Shown: positions 16,312 to 25,579 of the stretch, piece after piece | Position numbering within the stretch: position 1 is the first letter of the stretch | Layout: each line of letters begins with the position of its first letter | DNA from: JAGVSR01 sp963778225 | GTDB lineage: Bacteria; Pseudomonadota; Alphaproteobacteria; Rhizobiales; Hyphomicrobiaceae | DNA length: 64,000 nt | NCBI GenBank assembly: GCA_963778225.1 | Contig: CAVZTR010000002.1 | Span: forward strand, 1 to 64,000 | Reading direction: 5' to 3' | Made by a program: the position numbers and the translations under genes | The notes under the pieces: generated by a model | Databases searched by the model: none | Seen by the model: only the letters and a program-made list of their open reading frames with translations | What the model was told of the DNA's origin: nothing

Positions 16312-18618
16312 CTAAGCGGTCGCCGCGATGCGTTGCGTCGTGTCTTCCTCCAAGATTGGCAGCGGCTTGTAGGTCTTGATAAAGGCTTCAAGTGCGGTTC
16401 GCGGCATCGGTTTGGCGAAGTAGTAGCCCTGCATTTCCGTGCAGCCGAAGTCGATCATGGACCGGGCTTCGGCTTTCTCTTCCACGCCTTCGGCGACGAT
16501 CTTCATGCCGAGGCCAGTGCCGAGCGAAATGACCGATTGCACGATGGTGCGGACACTTTGCGAGCGTGCGAGGCCGCTCACGAAGGAGCGGTCGATCTTG
16601 ATCTTGTCGAATTGGAAATTGCACAGATAGGCGAGGCTGGAGTAACCAGTCCCGAAATCGTCGAGTGCCAGGCGGAAGCCGAGCCTGCGGATCTTTTCGA
16701 GCGCTTCGCGCGTGCGTTCCCCCGCATCCATCAGTACGCCTTCCGTGATCTCCAGGACGAAGCGGGATGGGTCGATTTTGTATTCGGCAACCATGCGGTC
16801 GAGGATCGAGACGATGTCCGATTGACGGAACTGCAGCGGGGAGAGGTTGACGGAGACCTCCAGGTGCGGCCACCCGTGCCAGTCGCGCATTGTGCGGGCG
16901 AGAATGCGTTCGCCCAGGATGGGCATCAGACCGGCCTGTTCGGCGATGGGAATGAAAATGCCTGGGGAGATGAAGCCGCGCTTGGGGTGGCTCCAGCGGG
17001 CGAGTGCTTCGATGCCGACGATGGCCCCGGTTTCGCAACTCACGATTGGTTGGTAGGCCACATCGAGTTCGTCATTGGCGATGGCGGACTGGAGGTCGGT
17101 TTCGACGGCGCGGCGCTGTTCCACCTGTTCGGCCATGTCGGCGCTGAAGAGAATGGAGCGGTTGCGGCCCGCGTTCTTGGCCTCGTAGAGGGCGATGTCG
17201 GCGTGGCGCATGACTTCATCCACGGTGCGTCCGTGCTCCGGCGAGATCGCGATGCCGACGGACGCGGTGACCGCCATCGGCTGGCCTTCGATCTCGATGG
17301 GCTGAAGCAGCGCACGTGCGATACGGCTTGCGAGCAACTGCGCGGCGTTCGGATCTGCCGATCTCCAGAGGATCGCGAATTCGTCGCCGCCGTAGCGGGC
17401 GATAAAGTCGCCGGAGCGGACGTGCATGCGCAGGCGTTTGGCTACTTCCTGGATCAGGGTATCGCCGGCCGAGTGGCCGAGCGTGTCGTTCACCTCCTTG
17501 AACCGATCGACATCGAGATAGGCGATGACCGCGGTTTGGCCCATGCCGTCGGGATCGATGCCGGCGAGCACCATGCCTAAGTGCTCGGCGAAGTGGGCGC
17601 GGTTCGGCAGGCCAGAGAGCGCGTCATGCTTTGCTGCATATCGCGACCGCTTCTCCTGCTGGGCGAGATGGCTGGAGGTATTGCGGAGGCGCTGCAGCAT
17701 GATCCACGCTTGCACGGCGGCGGCAATGAAGCCGGCGGCCACGAGCGGCAGGATGATCGAGGTGAGCGAATTTCCCGGCCGTTCTGTTTTCCAATTGACC
17801 CAACCGGCAATCTTGCCGTCGTCGGTTTCAAGCGGCATCCCGGCATATTCCGACCCGGTGTTCGCCGTCTTGCCCAGGGTGAGATCCGTCAAAAGCAAGC
17901 TTCGCCCCTGCTCCTGGAGGTAGGCTTCGTCGATCATGTTGACGCTGATCAGCACGTGCGACCGACCAGGCTTCAGCAGGCTCGTATCGACATTGGGCAG
18001 GATCGTGAGTGCGCCAACAGCGGCGGGTGCGCCGTCGACTGTCAGAAGATGGCCGGTCCACCGCGCGGTCTGCAACGGCGAGCCGATCGTGCGATAGTTG
18101 TTCTGATCGGCGCCGAAAAGGTCGGGGCGATTGCGGAGGCTGCGGCCCTTGACTTGCCGGATCTCGGCCAAGACCGGGGCGAACACATTGCGGTATCGAT
18201 CGTAGTCGTCAGCACTCCTGCGGGCGCCGCCCGAATACATGAAGATCGGCACATTCTCAGGGTTGAGGATGACCACGATATCGTGACCGTAGGTTTCGCT
18301 CAGGAAAATGCCGAACTCACTTTCGAGGAATTCCGTGTTGGGCTCGACGCTCGTGACGGCCGTATAGGCCTCGTCCCACCACGCCACGCTCTTCTGCTCA
18401 TTCAAGATGCGCAGGATGCTGCGGTTGACCGCGTTGCCGAATAGGGCGATCTCGCGAGCGCTGGCCGACGAATTGGCTGCCCAGGCCGCGTAGAGGATCA
18501 CTGACAAGAGGATCACCCCCGCGAGCGTGACGCCGACTGCCGTCAGGTTCATGAGGTGGCGCAGTTCGCCATCCTTGCTGCGTGCGGGTCTCGGTCTATG
18601 GGTTACGGTCGAATGCAT
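16312..18618 (-). CDS. CHASE4-like sensor diguanylate cyclase/phosphodiesterase (GGDEF-EAL)
   Basis: 768 residues: a membrane helix (about 27-50), a periplasmic CHASE4-like sensor domain (about 55-255), a second helix (about 275-297), a GGDEF domain with intact GGDEF at 410-414 and an EAL domain with intact EAL at 537-539 and the downstream DDFGTGYSS loop. Both active sites look complete, so it could make or break down cyclic di-GMP depending on the signal. Start ATG 18618 has GGAGGG upstream. It is divergent from the acetyltransferase-like gene. Confidence 0.9.
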   Translation of the reverse strand: MHSTVTHRPRPARSKDGELRHLMNLTAVGVTLAGVILLSVILYAAWAANSSASAREIALFGNAVNRSILRILNEQKSVAWWDEAYTAVTSVEPNTEFLESEFGIFLSETYGHDIVVILNPENVPIFMYSGGARRSADDYDRYRNVFAPVLAEIRQVKGRSLRNRPDLFGADQNNYRTIGSPLQTARWTGHLLTVDGAPAAVGALTILPNVDTSLLKPGRSHVLISVNMIDEAYLQEQGRSLLLTDLTLGKTANTGSEYAGMPLETDDGKIAGWVNWKTERPGNSLTSIILPLVAAGFIAAAVQAWIMLQRLRNTSSHLAQQEKRSRYAAKHDALSGLPNRAHFAEHLGMVLAGIDPDGMGQTAVIAYLDVDRFKEVNDTLGHSAGDTLIQEVAKRLRMHVRSGDFIARYGGDEFAILWRSADPNAAQLLASRIARALLQPIEIEGQPMAVTASVGIAISPEHGRTVDEVMRHADIALYEAKNAGRNRSILFSADMAEQVEQRRAVETDLQSAIANDELDVAYQPIVSCETGAIVGIEALARWSHPKRGFISPGIFIPIAEQAGLMPILGERILARTMRDWHGWPHLEVSVNLSPLQFRQSDIVSILDRMVAEYKIDPSRFVLEITEGVLMDAGERTREALEKIRRLGFRLALDDFGTGYSSLAYLCNFQFDKIKIDRSFVSGLARSQSVRTIVQSVISLGTGLGMKIVAEGVEEKAEARSMIDFGCTEMQGYYFAKPMPRTALEAFIKTYKPLPILEEDTTQRIAATA

Positions 18619-18817
18619 TCGGGTCCCTCCAAGACCTGACCGTACACGTTAAAGTTGAACCAAGGCTTACGGGACGTTGGGATCGCATAGAATTGCCGCA
18701 GTATATGGTCCATGACATGATGCAACTTGCAATGGAACACAACCTTAAGTATATGTATTGGTGTTTGATTAACCATGCGGCGCGGGTCGGAGAAGCCCGC
18801 CGTCCGGAGAGGACATC

Positions 18818-19573
18818 ATGCCCAATCTTGTTGTGCGAACTCGTGCGGAATGCCCGGAGATGAAGAAAGCCGCGAACGCCATCGAGCAGGCGGCCTGGAA
18901 CGACCTTGGATATCTGAACTACACGCGGGCGCATTATGCGATGTACGCGGGCCTGCTCGAGACCTATGCGGATTATCAACTCTGCCTCGTGGACGAGGAG
19001 AGGGGCTATCCGGTTGCGGTCGCCAATTGCGTGCCGTTATCGTGCCGAGGCATCGACGGATTGCCGCCTGAAGGCTGGGACTGGGTGGTGGAGCGGGCCG
19101 CGACACGCGCGCCTTCCGAGGAGGCCGATACGCTGGGCGCGCTGGCGATATCGGTGCCGGCCATCTATCGCGAGAAGGGCTATGCGCGCCTGATGATCCG
19201 CGAATTGCTGGCCTTGGCCGAGCGGCGGGGATTGAAGGGTCTCGTCGCTCCGGTGCGGCCGTCGTTGAAGGCGCGGCACCCGCGGGTCGCCATCGAGGAT
19301 TACATCACCTGGACAGACGAACGGGGCCGTTCCTACGATCCGTGGATCCGCAGCCACGTCGCATCGGGCGGCCGGGTCATTGGACCCTGCGTGCGGTCGA
19401 TGGTCGTGGAGGAGCCGGTCGGCTTCTGGGAGAATTGGACCAATCAACGCTTCGAGCAATCGGGATCTTATGAGGTTGCGGGTGCTCTGGTGCCTCTCGA
19501 AATCGATCTCGACCGGAAGCGGGGACGCTATGCGGAGCCCAACGTCTGGGTCTCCTATGCGGTTGCCGCCTGA
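18818..19573 (+). CDS. GNAT-like acetyltransferase, substrate unknown
   Basis: 251 residues. The middle part has the GNAT pattern: beta strands around LGALAISVPAIYREKGYARLMIRELLALAERRGLKGLVAPV, where REKGYARLM resembles the acetyl-CoA pyrophosphate loop (Q/RxxGxA/G). The C-terminal half is not recognised. Start ATG 18818 has GGAGAGG upstream. No neighbour points to a substrate. It could modify a small molecule or simply be a GNAT-fold protein without that activity. Confidence 0.65.
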   Translation: MPNLVVRTRAECPEMKKAANAIEQAAWNDLGYLNYTRAHYAMYAGLLETYADYQLCLVDEERGYPVAVANCVPLSCRGIDGLPPEGWDWVVERAATRAPSEEADTLGALAISVPAIYREKGYARLMIRELLALAERRGLKGLVAPVRPSLKARHPRVAIEDYITWTDERGRSYDPWIRSHVASGGRVIGPCVRSMVVEEPVGFWENWTNQRFEQSGSYEVAGALVPLEIDLDRKRGRYAEPNVWVSYAVAA

Positions 19574-19658
19574 GGCACCGCGTCGCCGACAATCTACGTG
19601 CTTGCACCCCTTCGCCGTCCCGCCGACAGTCAGCGTCCTTTGATGAAGGACGATTGGC

Positions 19659-21179
19659 GTGGCGGATGGGGCGGCGTTGAGGGATTCTTTACCGGCGGGG
19701 CGCGTGCGTCAGCCGCGCGGTTTGCGGACGTTGTTCTTCACCGAATTGTGGGAGCGGTTTTCCTACTACGGCATGCGGGCGCTGCTCGTGTTGTTCATGG
19801 TGACGCCGCCGGAACAGGGCGGGCTCGGGTTTACGACCGCGCAAGCGGCGGTCGTCTACGGCAATTACACGATGGCGGTCTACATGCTCGCCATCCCCGG
19901 CGGGTTCATTGCAGATCGGTGGCTTGGTGCCACGCGGGCCGTGCTGCTTGGCGGCGTGATCATCGCGCTCGGGCATTTCACGCTGGCCCTTCATGCGACC
20001 GCCACGTTCTACGCGGGTCTCGTTCTGGTGGCGCTGGGCACGGGCCTGTTCAAGCCGAGCATCTCGGCGCTCGTGGGCAGCCTCTATGAGCGCGATGATG
20101 AGCGGCGCGATGCCGGCTTCTCGATCTTCTACATGGGGATCAACATCGGTGCGTTCCTCGCACCCCTCGTGACGGGGTACCTGGCGCAAGGCGCTGGGTT
20201 CAAGGCAGGGCTGGCGTCGGCGGGGCTCGATCCCACGTCCAGCTGGCATTATGGGTTCGCCGCGGCCGGCATCGGGATGGCGCTCGGGCTGCTCGTCTTC
20301 ATCAGGCAGTCGCAACTGTTCGACGATGCGGAGCGATCCGCGCGTGCGGGTGCCGAGGTCGGCGTGGATGATGGCCATGATACCCATGCATGGCGTGATA
20401 CGCTTGGCATCATCGGCGGAACGGCGCTGCTCGCCGCTGCGATGGTCGCTTCGGATTGGCCGGGCTACGGATGGCTGCGAGCCGTGGTGCTGACGGCACC
20501 CGTTGGCGCGATCGTGTGGTTCGCGACGCGGCCGACGGACGAGCAGAGACGGATCGCGGCTATCCTGGTTTTCTTTCTTGCTGCCATGATCTTCTGGGCG
20601 ATCTTCGAACAAGCGGGACTGTCGATTGCGCTGTTCGCCGACAAGCTGACGCTGAACGAGATCGGCGGCATCACGTTTCCGTCGGCGTGGTATCTGGCAC
20701 TGAATTCGCTGTTCGTCATCCTGCTCGCGCCCGTGTTCGCGGCGCTGTGGACCCGGATGGGGCAGTCGCAGCCGTCGAGCCCGGTGAAGTTCGCGCTGGG
20801 GCTGGGCTTTCTTGCTTCGTCGTTCTTGCTGATGGTGCCCGCGGCCATGATGACGGCGGCCGGCAAGGTCAGCCCGCTGTGGTTGGTGGGGCTGTACTTT
20901 CTGCAAACCGTCGGAGAACTGCTGCTGAGCCCGGTCGGCCTCAGCACGATGACAAAGCTCGCACCCGTGCGTGCGACCGGCCTTGTGCTGGGGATCTGGT
21001 TTCTCGGCAGCGCGTTCGGCAACAAGCTGGCGGGCGTGCTCGGTGCCGGATTCCAATCGTCGGATCCGGAGGCGCTGTCGCGGTTCTTCTTCGATCAGGC
21101 GCTTTTCGTCGGCGTGGCGGCGCTGTTCCTGCTCGCGCTGACGCCTCTCATCAAAGGATGGATGGGCGGCGTGCGTTGA
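19659..21179 (+). CDS. POT/PTR-family proton-dependent oligopeptide transporter
   Basis: 506 residues with about 14 transmembrane helices. The POT signature ELWERFSYYGMRALL (ExxERFxYYG) lies in the first helix and conserved segments LGTGLFKPSISALVGSLY and FSIFYMGINIG follow. These transporters take up di- and tripeptides with protons across the inner membrane. Start is GTG 19659, preceded by GAAGGA. Its stop is 8 bases from the stop of convergent metC. No peptidase neighbour. Confidence 0.9.
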   Translation: MADGAALRDSLPAGRVRQPRGLRTLFFTELWERFSYYGMRALLVLFMVTPPEQGGLGFTTAQAAVVYGNYTMAVYMLAIPGGFIADRWLGATRAVLLGGVIIALGHFTLALHATATFYAGLVLVALGTGLFKPSISALVGSLYERDDERRDAGFSIFYMGINIGAFLAPLVTGYLAQGAGFKAGLASAGLDPTSSWHYGFAAAGIGMALGLLVFIRQSQLFDDAERSARAGAEVGVDDGHDTHAWRDTLGIIGGTALLAAAMVASDWPGYGWLRAVVLTAPVGAIVWFATRPTDEQRRIAAILVFFLAAMIFWAIFEQAGLSIALFADKLTLNEIGGITFPSAWYLALNSLFVILLAPVFAALWTRMGQSQPSSPVKFALGLGFLASSFLLMVPAAMMTAAGKVSPLWLVGLYFLQTVGELLLSPVGLSTMTKLAPVRATGLVLGIWFLGSAFGNKLAGVLGAGFQSSDPEALSRFFFDQALFVGVAALFLLALTPLIKGWMGGVR

Positions 21180-21186
21180 GTGTTCT

Positions 21187-22377
21187 CTATGATGCGATCG
21201 CTTTCATGCGGTCGAAGCCGGCGTCGAGATCGGAAATGAGATCGTCAAAGTTTTCCAGGCCGGCGTGGAAGCGGAGTGCCGGGCCAGCCGCGGACCAGCG
21301 TGTGGCGGTCCGATAGGTCCCGCAGTCGAATGGGATGACGAGGCTTTCGTAGCCGCCCCAGGAATAGCCCATGCCGAACAGCTTCAAACCGTCCAAGAAC
21401 GCTGCGAGGGCAGGTTTCGGAACGGGGTTGAGGATGGCGGAAAAGAGACCCGTTGCGCCTTTGAAGTCGCGTTTCCAAAGGGCATGGCCGGGATCGTCCG
21501 ATAAGGCTGGGTGCAAGACGCGGGACACTTCCGGGCGGGCCTGCAGCCATTGGGCGAGGCGGATGCCGGTCTCCTGATGGCGTGCAAGACGAACATCGAG
21601 CGTCCGCAGGCCTCGCAGACCGAGATAGGTTTCCTCCGATCCGGGACAAACGCCGAGGTTTCCGGCGGCGAGTTCGACGTGTCTCTTGGCGCGGTCGTTG
21701 GACGTGATGAAGCCCAGCAGAGCATCGGCGTGACCGACGAGGTACTTGGTGCCGGCTTCGATGACGACGTCGGCGCCGAGGGCCAGCGGCTGGCAATAGA
21801 GGGGGCTTGCCCAGGTGTTGTCGGCGAGGACCCAAATGTTCCGTTCGCGCGCAAGCGATGCGATGGCCGGGATGTCCTGCATCTCGAAGGTCTGAGAGCC
21901 TGGGCTTTCAACGTAGACGAGGCGCGTGTTGGGGCGAAAGAGCTTGGCCACGTCCGCGCCGAGCAGCGGATCATAGTATTCCGTTTCGACGCCCAGGCGC
22001 GTGAGAAGGTGATCGCAGAACTGGCGCGTCGGCTGGTAGACCGTATCGACCATCAGGATGTGATCGCCGGATTGGGCGAAGGCGAGGAGAGCCGTCGTGA
22101 CGGCCTGATAGCCGGATGCGGTGAGTTTGGTGTCGGCGCCACCGGCGAGCGTGGTCAGCGCGCTTTCGAGGGCGCGCACGGTGGGCGTGCCGCGGCGCCC
22201 GTAGGTGTAGGGCTGGGTCTTTGCTTCGAGGCTTGCCAGCGTCGGATAGAGGACGGTTGAGCCGCGATAGACCGGCGTGTTGACGAAGCCGTGCTGAGCG
22301 AATGGGTCACGGCCAAGATGAACCACCTCGGTCGCCGGGGCTGTGTCGGCGTGCTCGCCCTCGTCGATTTTGCCCAT
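21187..22377 (-). CDS. metC: Cystathionine beta-lyase
   Basis: 396 residues, typical of the Cys/Met metabolism PLP enzyme family. Lys211 in IEAGTKYLVGHAD is the PLP-binding lysine, and YGRRGTPT near residue 60 forms the phosphate-binding part. The C-terminal FGMGYSWGGYESL segment is characteristic of MetC-type beta-lyases rather than gamma-synthases. It converts cystathionine to homocysteine, pyruvate and ammonia. It lies alone on this strand; a palindrome at 22505-22522 upstream is a possible operator. Confidence 0.88.
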   Translation of the reverse strand: MGKIDEGEHADTAPATEVVHLGRDPFAQHGFVNTPVYRGSTVLYPTLASLEAKTQPYTYGRRGTPTVRALESALTTLAGGADTKLTASGYQAVTTALLAFAQSGDHILMVDTVYQPTRQFCDHLLTRLGVETEYYDPLLGADVAKLFRPNTRLVYVESPGSQTFEMQDIPAIASLARERNIWVLADNTWASPLYCQPLALGADVVIEAGTKYLVGHADALLGFITSNDRAKRHVELAAGNLGVCPGSEETYLGLRGLRTLDVRLARHQETGIRLAQWLQARPEVSRVLHPALSDDPGHALWKRDFKGATGLFSAILNPVPKPALAAFLDGLKLFGMGYSWGGYESLVIPFDCGTYRTATRWSAAGPALRFHAGLENFDDLISDLDAGFDRMKAIAS

Positions 22378-22504
22378 CTTTCATCCCGCTACAACTTTTG
22401 GCCCGGCAGGTCCCGACATCCAGGCGTTGCCGATCCTGCCGTGGAATTGGCCCCGTATCCAGCCGCAGCTTGTCCGCCGGGCCGTGTGACCCAACTCAGC
22501 CCGC

Positions 22505-22522
22505 GGGTCAAGCCCTTGACCC
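22505..22522. promoter_or_regulatory. 18-bp palindrome in the metC / binding-protein intergenic region
   Basis: GGGTCAAG-CC-CTTGACCC has perfect 8-bp arms and a further AAGGTCA half-site right after it. It lies in the 308-base divergent gap between metC (start 22377) and the binding-protein gene (start 22686). Placement and symmetry suggest an operator for one or both genes. The rest of this gap shows no gene or RNA motif; it was examined for a SAM-type riboswitch and none was recognised. Confidence 0.45.
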
Positions 22523-22685
22523 AAAGGTCAGGTTTGGGGTTGTTTGTCGAGGCTGCCGAGACAGATCATACAAGGCTGAGGGACAATGACGCTGCACTGT
22601 CGAACGGCACCTGAAGAACTTCAACGGTCATGACCGAACTGGCAGGCGCGGGTTTAGGTACGCGTTGACGAGGATCGACACGAAC

Positions 22686-23723
22686 ATGATCGTGCTGGGG
22701 CAGGCCCGTTTTCGCGCCGTGATAATCTTTTTTGTCGCCATGGTGGTCCTCGTCCCGCTGACCGCGGCCGATGCCGGTGTGCTGCAGACTGTGCGCGAGC
22801 GCGGACACGTCGTTTGTGGTGTCTCAGATCGCTTGCCGGGATTGTCGGCCGTCGATCGCAACGGCCGCTGGAGCGGTCTGGAAATCGAATTCTGCGGCGC
22901 ACTCGCGGCGGCGGTGTTTGGCGAGCGGGACCACGTCAAATTTCGAGCGGTGAGTGCGGCTGAAGGGGCGCGCGCGCTCGCTGGTGGCGAGATCGATGTT
23001 CTCCTCGGGGGCACCGCGTTGACATTGTCACGCGAGGCCGACCTGGGGATGCGCTCGGCCGGAGTTCTTTTCTATGACGGGCAGGGCCTGCTCGTTCCGC
23101 GCTCGTTTGGTGTGTCGAGTGTGCTCGAAGTATCCGGGGCTTCCATTTGCGTTCAGCGGGGGACGGCGGCGGAGAAGGCGGTGGCTGCGTTCTTCGAGGC
23201 ACGACAAATGCGCTATCAGCTCGTTCTCGGCAACGAATGGACGGACACGGTCAAGGCCTACAGGGACGGCACCTGCACGTTACTGACCGGGGATCTTGCG
23301 GCCCTTGCGCATGAGCGCACCACGATGGCGAAGCCCAGCGAGCATTTCATCCTTCCAGAACTCGTGGCGCAGGAGCAAACGGGCCCGTTCGTGCGGCAGG
23401 GGGATGATCCGTGGCTGACGGTGGTTCATTGGACGCTGCTGGCGTTGATCGAGGCGGAACAGCTGGGGCTGTCGAGCGCCATCGTTCGTGATCTTCCCGA
23501 AGTTCGCGAACCGGCTTTGCGGCGATTTCTGGGCGTCGATGCAGGGCTCGGCGCGGCGCTCGGATTGCCGCCGAATTGGACCGAGAGAGTGATTGCGAGC
23601 GTCGGGAACTATGGGGAAATGTTCAACCGAACGCTTGGGGAGCAATCGCGGCTGAATTTGCCGCGGGGGGCAAACAATCTTTGGAGCGGTGGCGGGCTCA
23701 TGATCGCGCCTCAGTTCCGCTAG
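22686..23723 (+). CDS. Orphan periplasmic amino-acid-type ABC substrate-binding protein
   Basis: 345 residues: signal peptide (about 5-30), then a family 3 solute-binding fold beginning VRERGHVVCGVSDRLPGLSAVDRNGRWSG, as in general amino acid binding proteins of the AapJ type. No permease or ATPase gene is nearby, so it is an orphan that must use another transporter or act as a sensor. Start chosen at ATG 22686 with GAGGA 12 bases before it; an in-frame TTG at 22665 is the alternative. The next gene follows after 47 bases. Confidence 0.75.
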   Translation: MIVLGQARFRAVIIFFVAMVVLVPLTAADAGVLQTVRERGHVVCGVSDRLPGLSAVDRNGRWSGLEIEFCGALAAAVFGERDHVKFRAVSAAEGARALAGGEIDVLLGGTALTLSREADLGMRSAGVLFYDGQGLLVPRSFGVSSVLEVSGASICVQRGTAAEKAVAAFFEARQMRYQLVLGNEWTDTVKAYRDGTCTLLTGDLAALAHERTTMAKPSEHFILPELVAQEQTGPFVRQGDDPWLTVVHWTLLALIEAEQLGLSSAIVRDLPEVREPALRRFLGVDAGLGAALGLPPNWTERVIASVGNYGEMFNRTLGEQSRLNLPRGANNLWSGGGLMIAPQFR

Positions 23724-23770
23724 CATGTCGGCAGCGACGCGCTAGAGCAGCATACGGGGGCGAAGGCGCC

Positions 23771-24481
23771 ATGGACATCCGCGTTTCGTTAGATGGAGCA
23801 GCAGGTATGCTGCTGCTCAGTCTGCCGTGGTTGCTGCTCGCCCTGGCGGCGTGGCGGGCAAACAACGTGGCGGGGCGCTCGAATGGTCTGGGGGGACCGG
23901 ACATTCGGAACGCAAAATCTGCAACAGAGCGCGCGATCGGTGGCGGTCCCGCTGGCGGGGCTCCATCGTCCGGCGAGGGCCAGACGCTGGGTGTGATGGC
24001 GGCGACTGCGTCGAGCTGGGACGGCAGCCACCTCGGGTCGCATGATGCCCCCGGTGCTGAGCCGTTTTTCCACCCGGAGGCTGTCGCTCCTCCAACCCTC
24101 TCGCCGCAAGAGCAGGAGGAGGCTCTCGTTCTGGCGGTCGCAGCCGCGAAGGCGGAACGCGATGATGCCGCTCTTTCGCGAGACAGTGTGCTTCTGGCGA
24201 AATTGTTGATCGCGCGATCGGCGCGCTCGGAGGCGGCGGCGCTGCTGCAGTCGGCAGCGCTGATTGCGCGACGCGCAAAGTTGCCGGTGGTGCACGCGCA
24301 GGCTCGTATCGAGCTTGCCGATCTGGCGCGCAGCGACGGCGATATGACGTCGGCTTGTGAGCACTGGCAGATGGCGAAGCTGATGTTCCATGAAACCGGG
24401 CGTCGCATGGATCAGGACCGGATGGCCGATCTCATGCGTCAGAACCGGTGTCCGACGGACTGGATCCTCACCAACTTCTGA
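23771..24481 (+). CDS. Hypothetical membrane-anchored protein with helical C-terminal domain
   Basis: 236 residues. One transmembrane helix near the N-terminus (about 13-32, MLLLSLPWLLLALAAW), a low-complexity linker, then an alanine-rich helical domain (about 110-225) that looks like two to three TPR-like helical hairpins (LLIARSARSEAAALLQSAALIARRAK, ARIELADLARSDGDMTSACEHW). Not recognised. It follows the binding protein in the same direction and ends 3 bases from the convergent repeat-protein gene. Confidence 0.6.
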   Translation: MDIRVSLDGAAGMLLLSLPWLLLALAAWRANNVAGRSNGLGGPDIRNAKSATERAIGGGPAGGAPSSGEGQTLGVMAATASSWDGSHLGSHDAPGAEPFFHPEAVAPPTLSPQEQEEALVLAVAAAKAERDDAALSRDSVLLAKLLIARSARSEAAALLQSAALIARRAKLPVVHAQARIELADLARSDGDMTSACEHWQMAKLMFHETGRRMDQDRMADLMRQNRCPTDWILTNF

Positions 24482-24484
24482 CGA

Positions 24485-25489
24485 TCACTGCGACAGGACT
24501 TCGATCTCGGTGCTCTGGCCGTCCTGGACGGTGAAGTCGCGGCGGAAAGCGCGGTTCTGGTTGCGCGCGACGACGGTGTATGTGCCGGGTGCCAGCGTGT
24601 GGGCCGGCAGCGCGCCGACGCTTTCCTTCACGATCCCGCCCTCTGGCGTTTGGATCGTCCATTGCGTATCGGGAAGTGCCTCGCCCCCGGCGCGTTCAAC
24701 AAGCTTGAAGGAAACCTTCGCGTAGGTGTGCTGGATCGAGGCTTCCGTCAGCTTGCCGGCCTCGACGGTGACGTCGCTCCGCACGATCGCGTTGGCGTCG
24801 CCGTAGGTGGAGACGATGTGATAGATGCCGGCGTTCAGGCGAACGACGAGGCCCGGCTTGGAGACGGAGAGGATCACGCGGCGGTCGTCGGCTTGGTCGC
24901 GATCGGTCAGGATCGAGTAGGAGACCGAGCCGGGCGGGGCGGGCTTGTTCCCGATCATGGCGCTGACACGCAGGCCGCCGGCATTGAGGACGAACTTCTC
25001 CACTTTTGGCGCCGATGCCGGAGCGTCGGTCACGGCGATCTTGCGGGTCAGATTTGCACGGCCGAATGCGGCATTGACGATGTAGTTGCCGGGTTTCAAC
25101 GCGACGAGCGGGGTGGCGTTGCGTTCGGTGAAAAGAAGTTTGCCGCGCCGTTCGGCGAGGTTCGTCTCTTCATACACGCGCCACACCAGACCTTGTTCGA
25201 TACGCTGTCCATCTTCGGTGAGGAGCGCCATGAGCTGGATCGGCTGGCTTCCGGCTTCGCCGCCTTCGCCGGTGCGAGGGACGATGGTTAGATTGTCGGC
25301 TGGAGGCGGGGCTGCCGGCGGATCCCTCAGGTCCCAACCTTCCAGAGGAGAACCAGGAGGTGCAACTTGTGCCAGGGCGCTCGGCGCATGCGCTGCGAGG
25401 GCAAGCAGGAGGCAAGCGACCACGCACGCGCTGAAAGCGAAGAATTCATTGCGGGACGGGGGCACGGGTTTCCTGTCGAGATGAGACAT
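24485..25489 (-). CDS. Exported repeat protein, paralogue of the C-terminal part of the VWA protein upstream
   Basis: 334 residues with a signal peptide (helix about 15-37, cleavage after SALA). The mature part has at least three repeats of the form [LV]xxGxYxVxxxxG (LKPGNYIVNAAFG, LNAGIYHIVSTYG, LAPGTYTVVARNQ), each followed by a short V-rich strand and a turn, as in carboxypeptidase-regulatory-like or PEGA-type beta sandwiches. The same unit is repeated in the adjacent VWA protein. Start ATG 25489 was chosen for the signal peptide; ATG 25537 is possible. Probably surface or periplasmic binding; function unknown. Confidence 0.65.
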   Translation of the reverse strand: MSHLDRKPVPPSRNEFFAFSACVVACLLLALAAHAPSALAQVAPPGSPLEGWDLRDPPAAPPPADNLTIVPRTGEGGEAGSQPIQLMALLTEDGQRIEQGLVWRVYEETNLAERRGKLLFTERNATPLVALKPGNYIVNAAFGRANLTRKIAVTDAPASAPKVEKFVLNAGGLRVSAMIGNKPAPPGSVSYSILTDRDQADDRRVILSVSKPGLVVRLNAGIYHIVSTYGDANAIVRSDVTVEAGKLTEASIQHTYAKVSFKLVERAGGEALPDTQWTIQTPEGGIVKESVGALPAHTLAPGTYTVVARNQNRAFRRDFTVQDGQSTEIEVLSQ

Positions 25490-25579
25490 GGGGTGACGGT
25501 GCGCTGTTGAGCCTGCTCTGATTGGTCGGTCAAGCATGGTCGAAGTGTGGCAGAGGGCGGTGGCGACGCGGTTTGGCAG

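Noticed and set aside
15787..17580. Long open frame (597 codons) on the plus strand
   Set aside because: It is antisense to the GGDEF/EAL and methyltransferase genes, has no domain or SD, and reflects high GC and codon bias of the real genes.
19689..21056. 455-codon minus-strand frame opposite the POT transporter
   Set aside because: Antisense shadow with no SD, domain or hydrophobic pattern.
22378..22504. Possible SAM riboswitch upstream of metC
   Set aside because: The metC leader was read on the minus strand and the SAM-II or SAM-I core patterns were not found.
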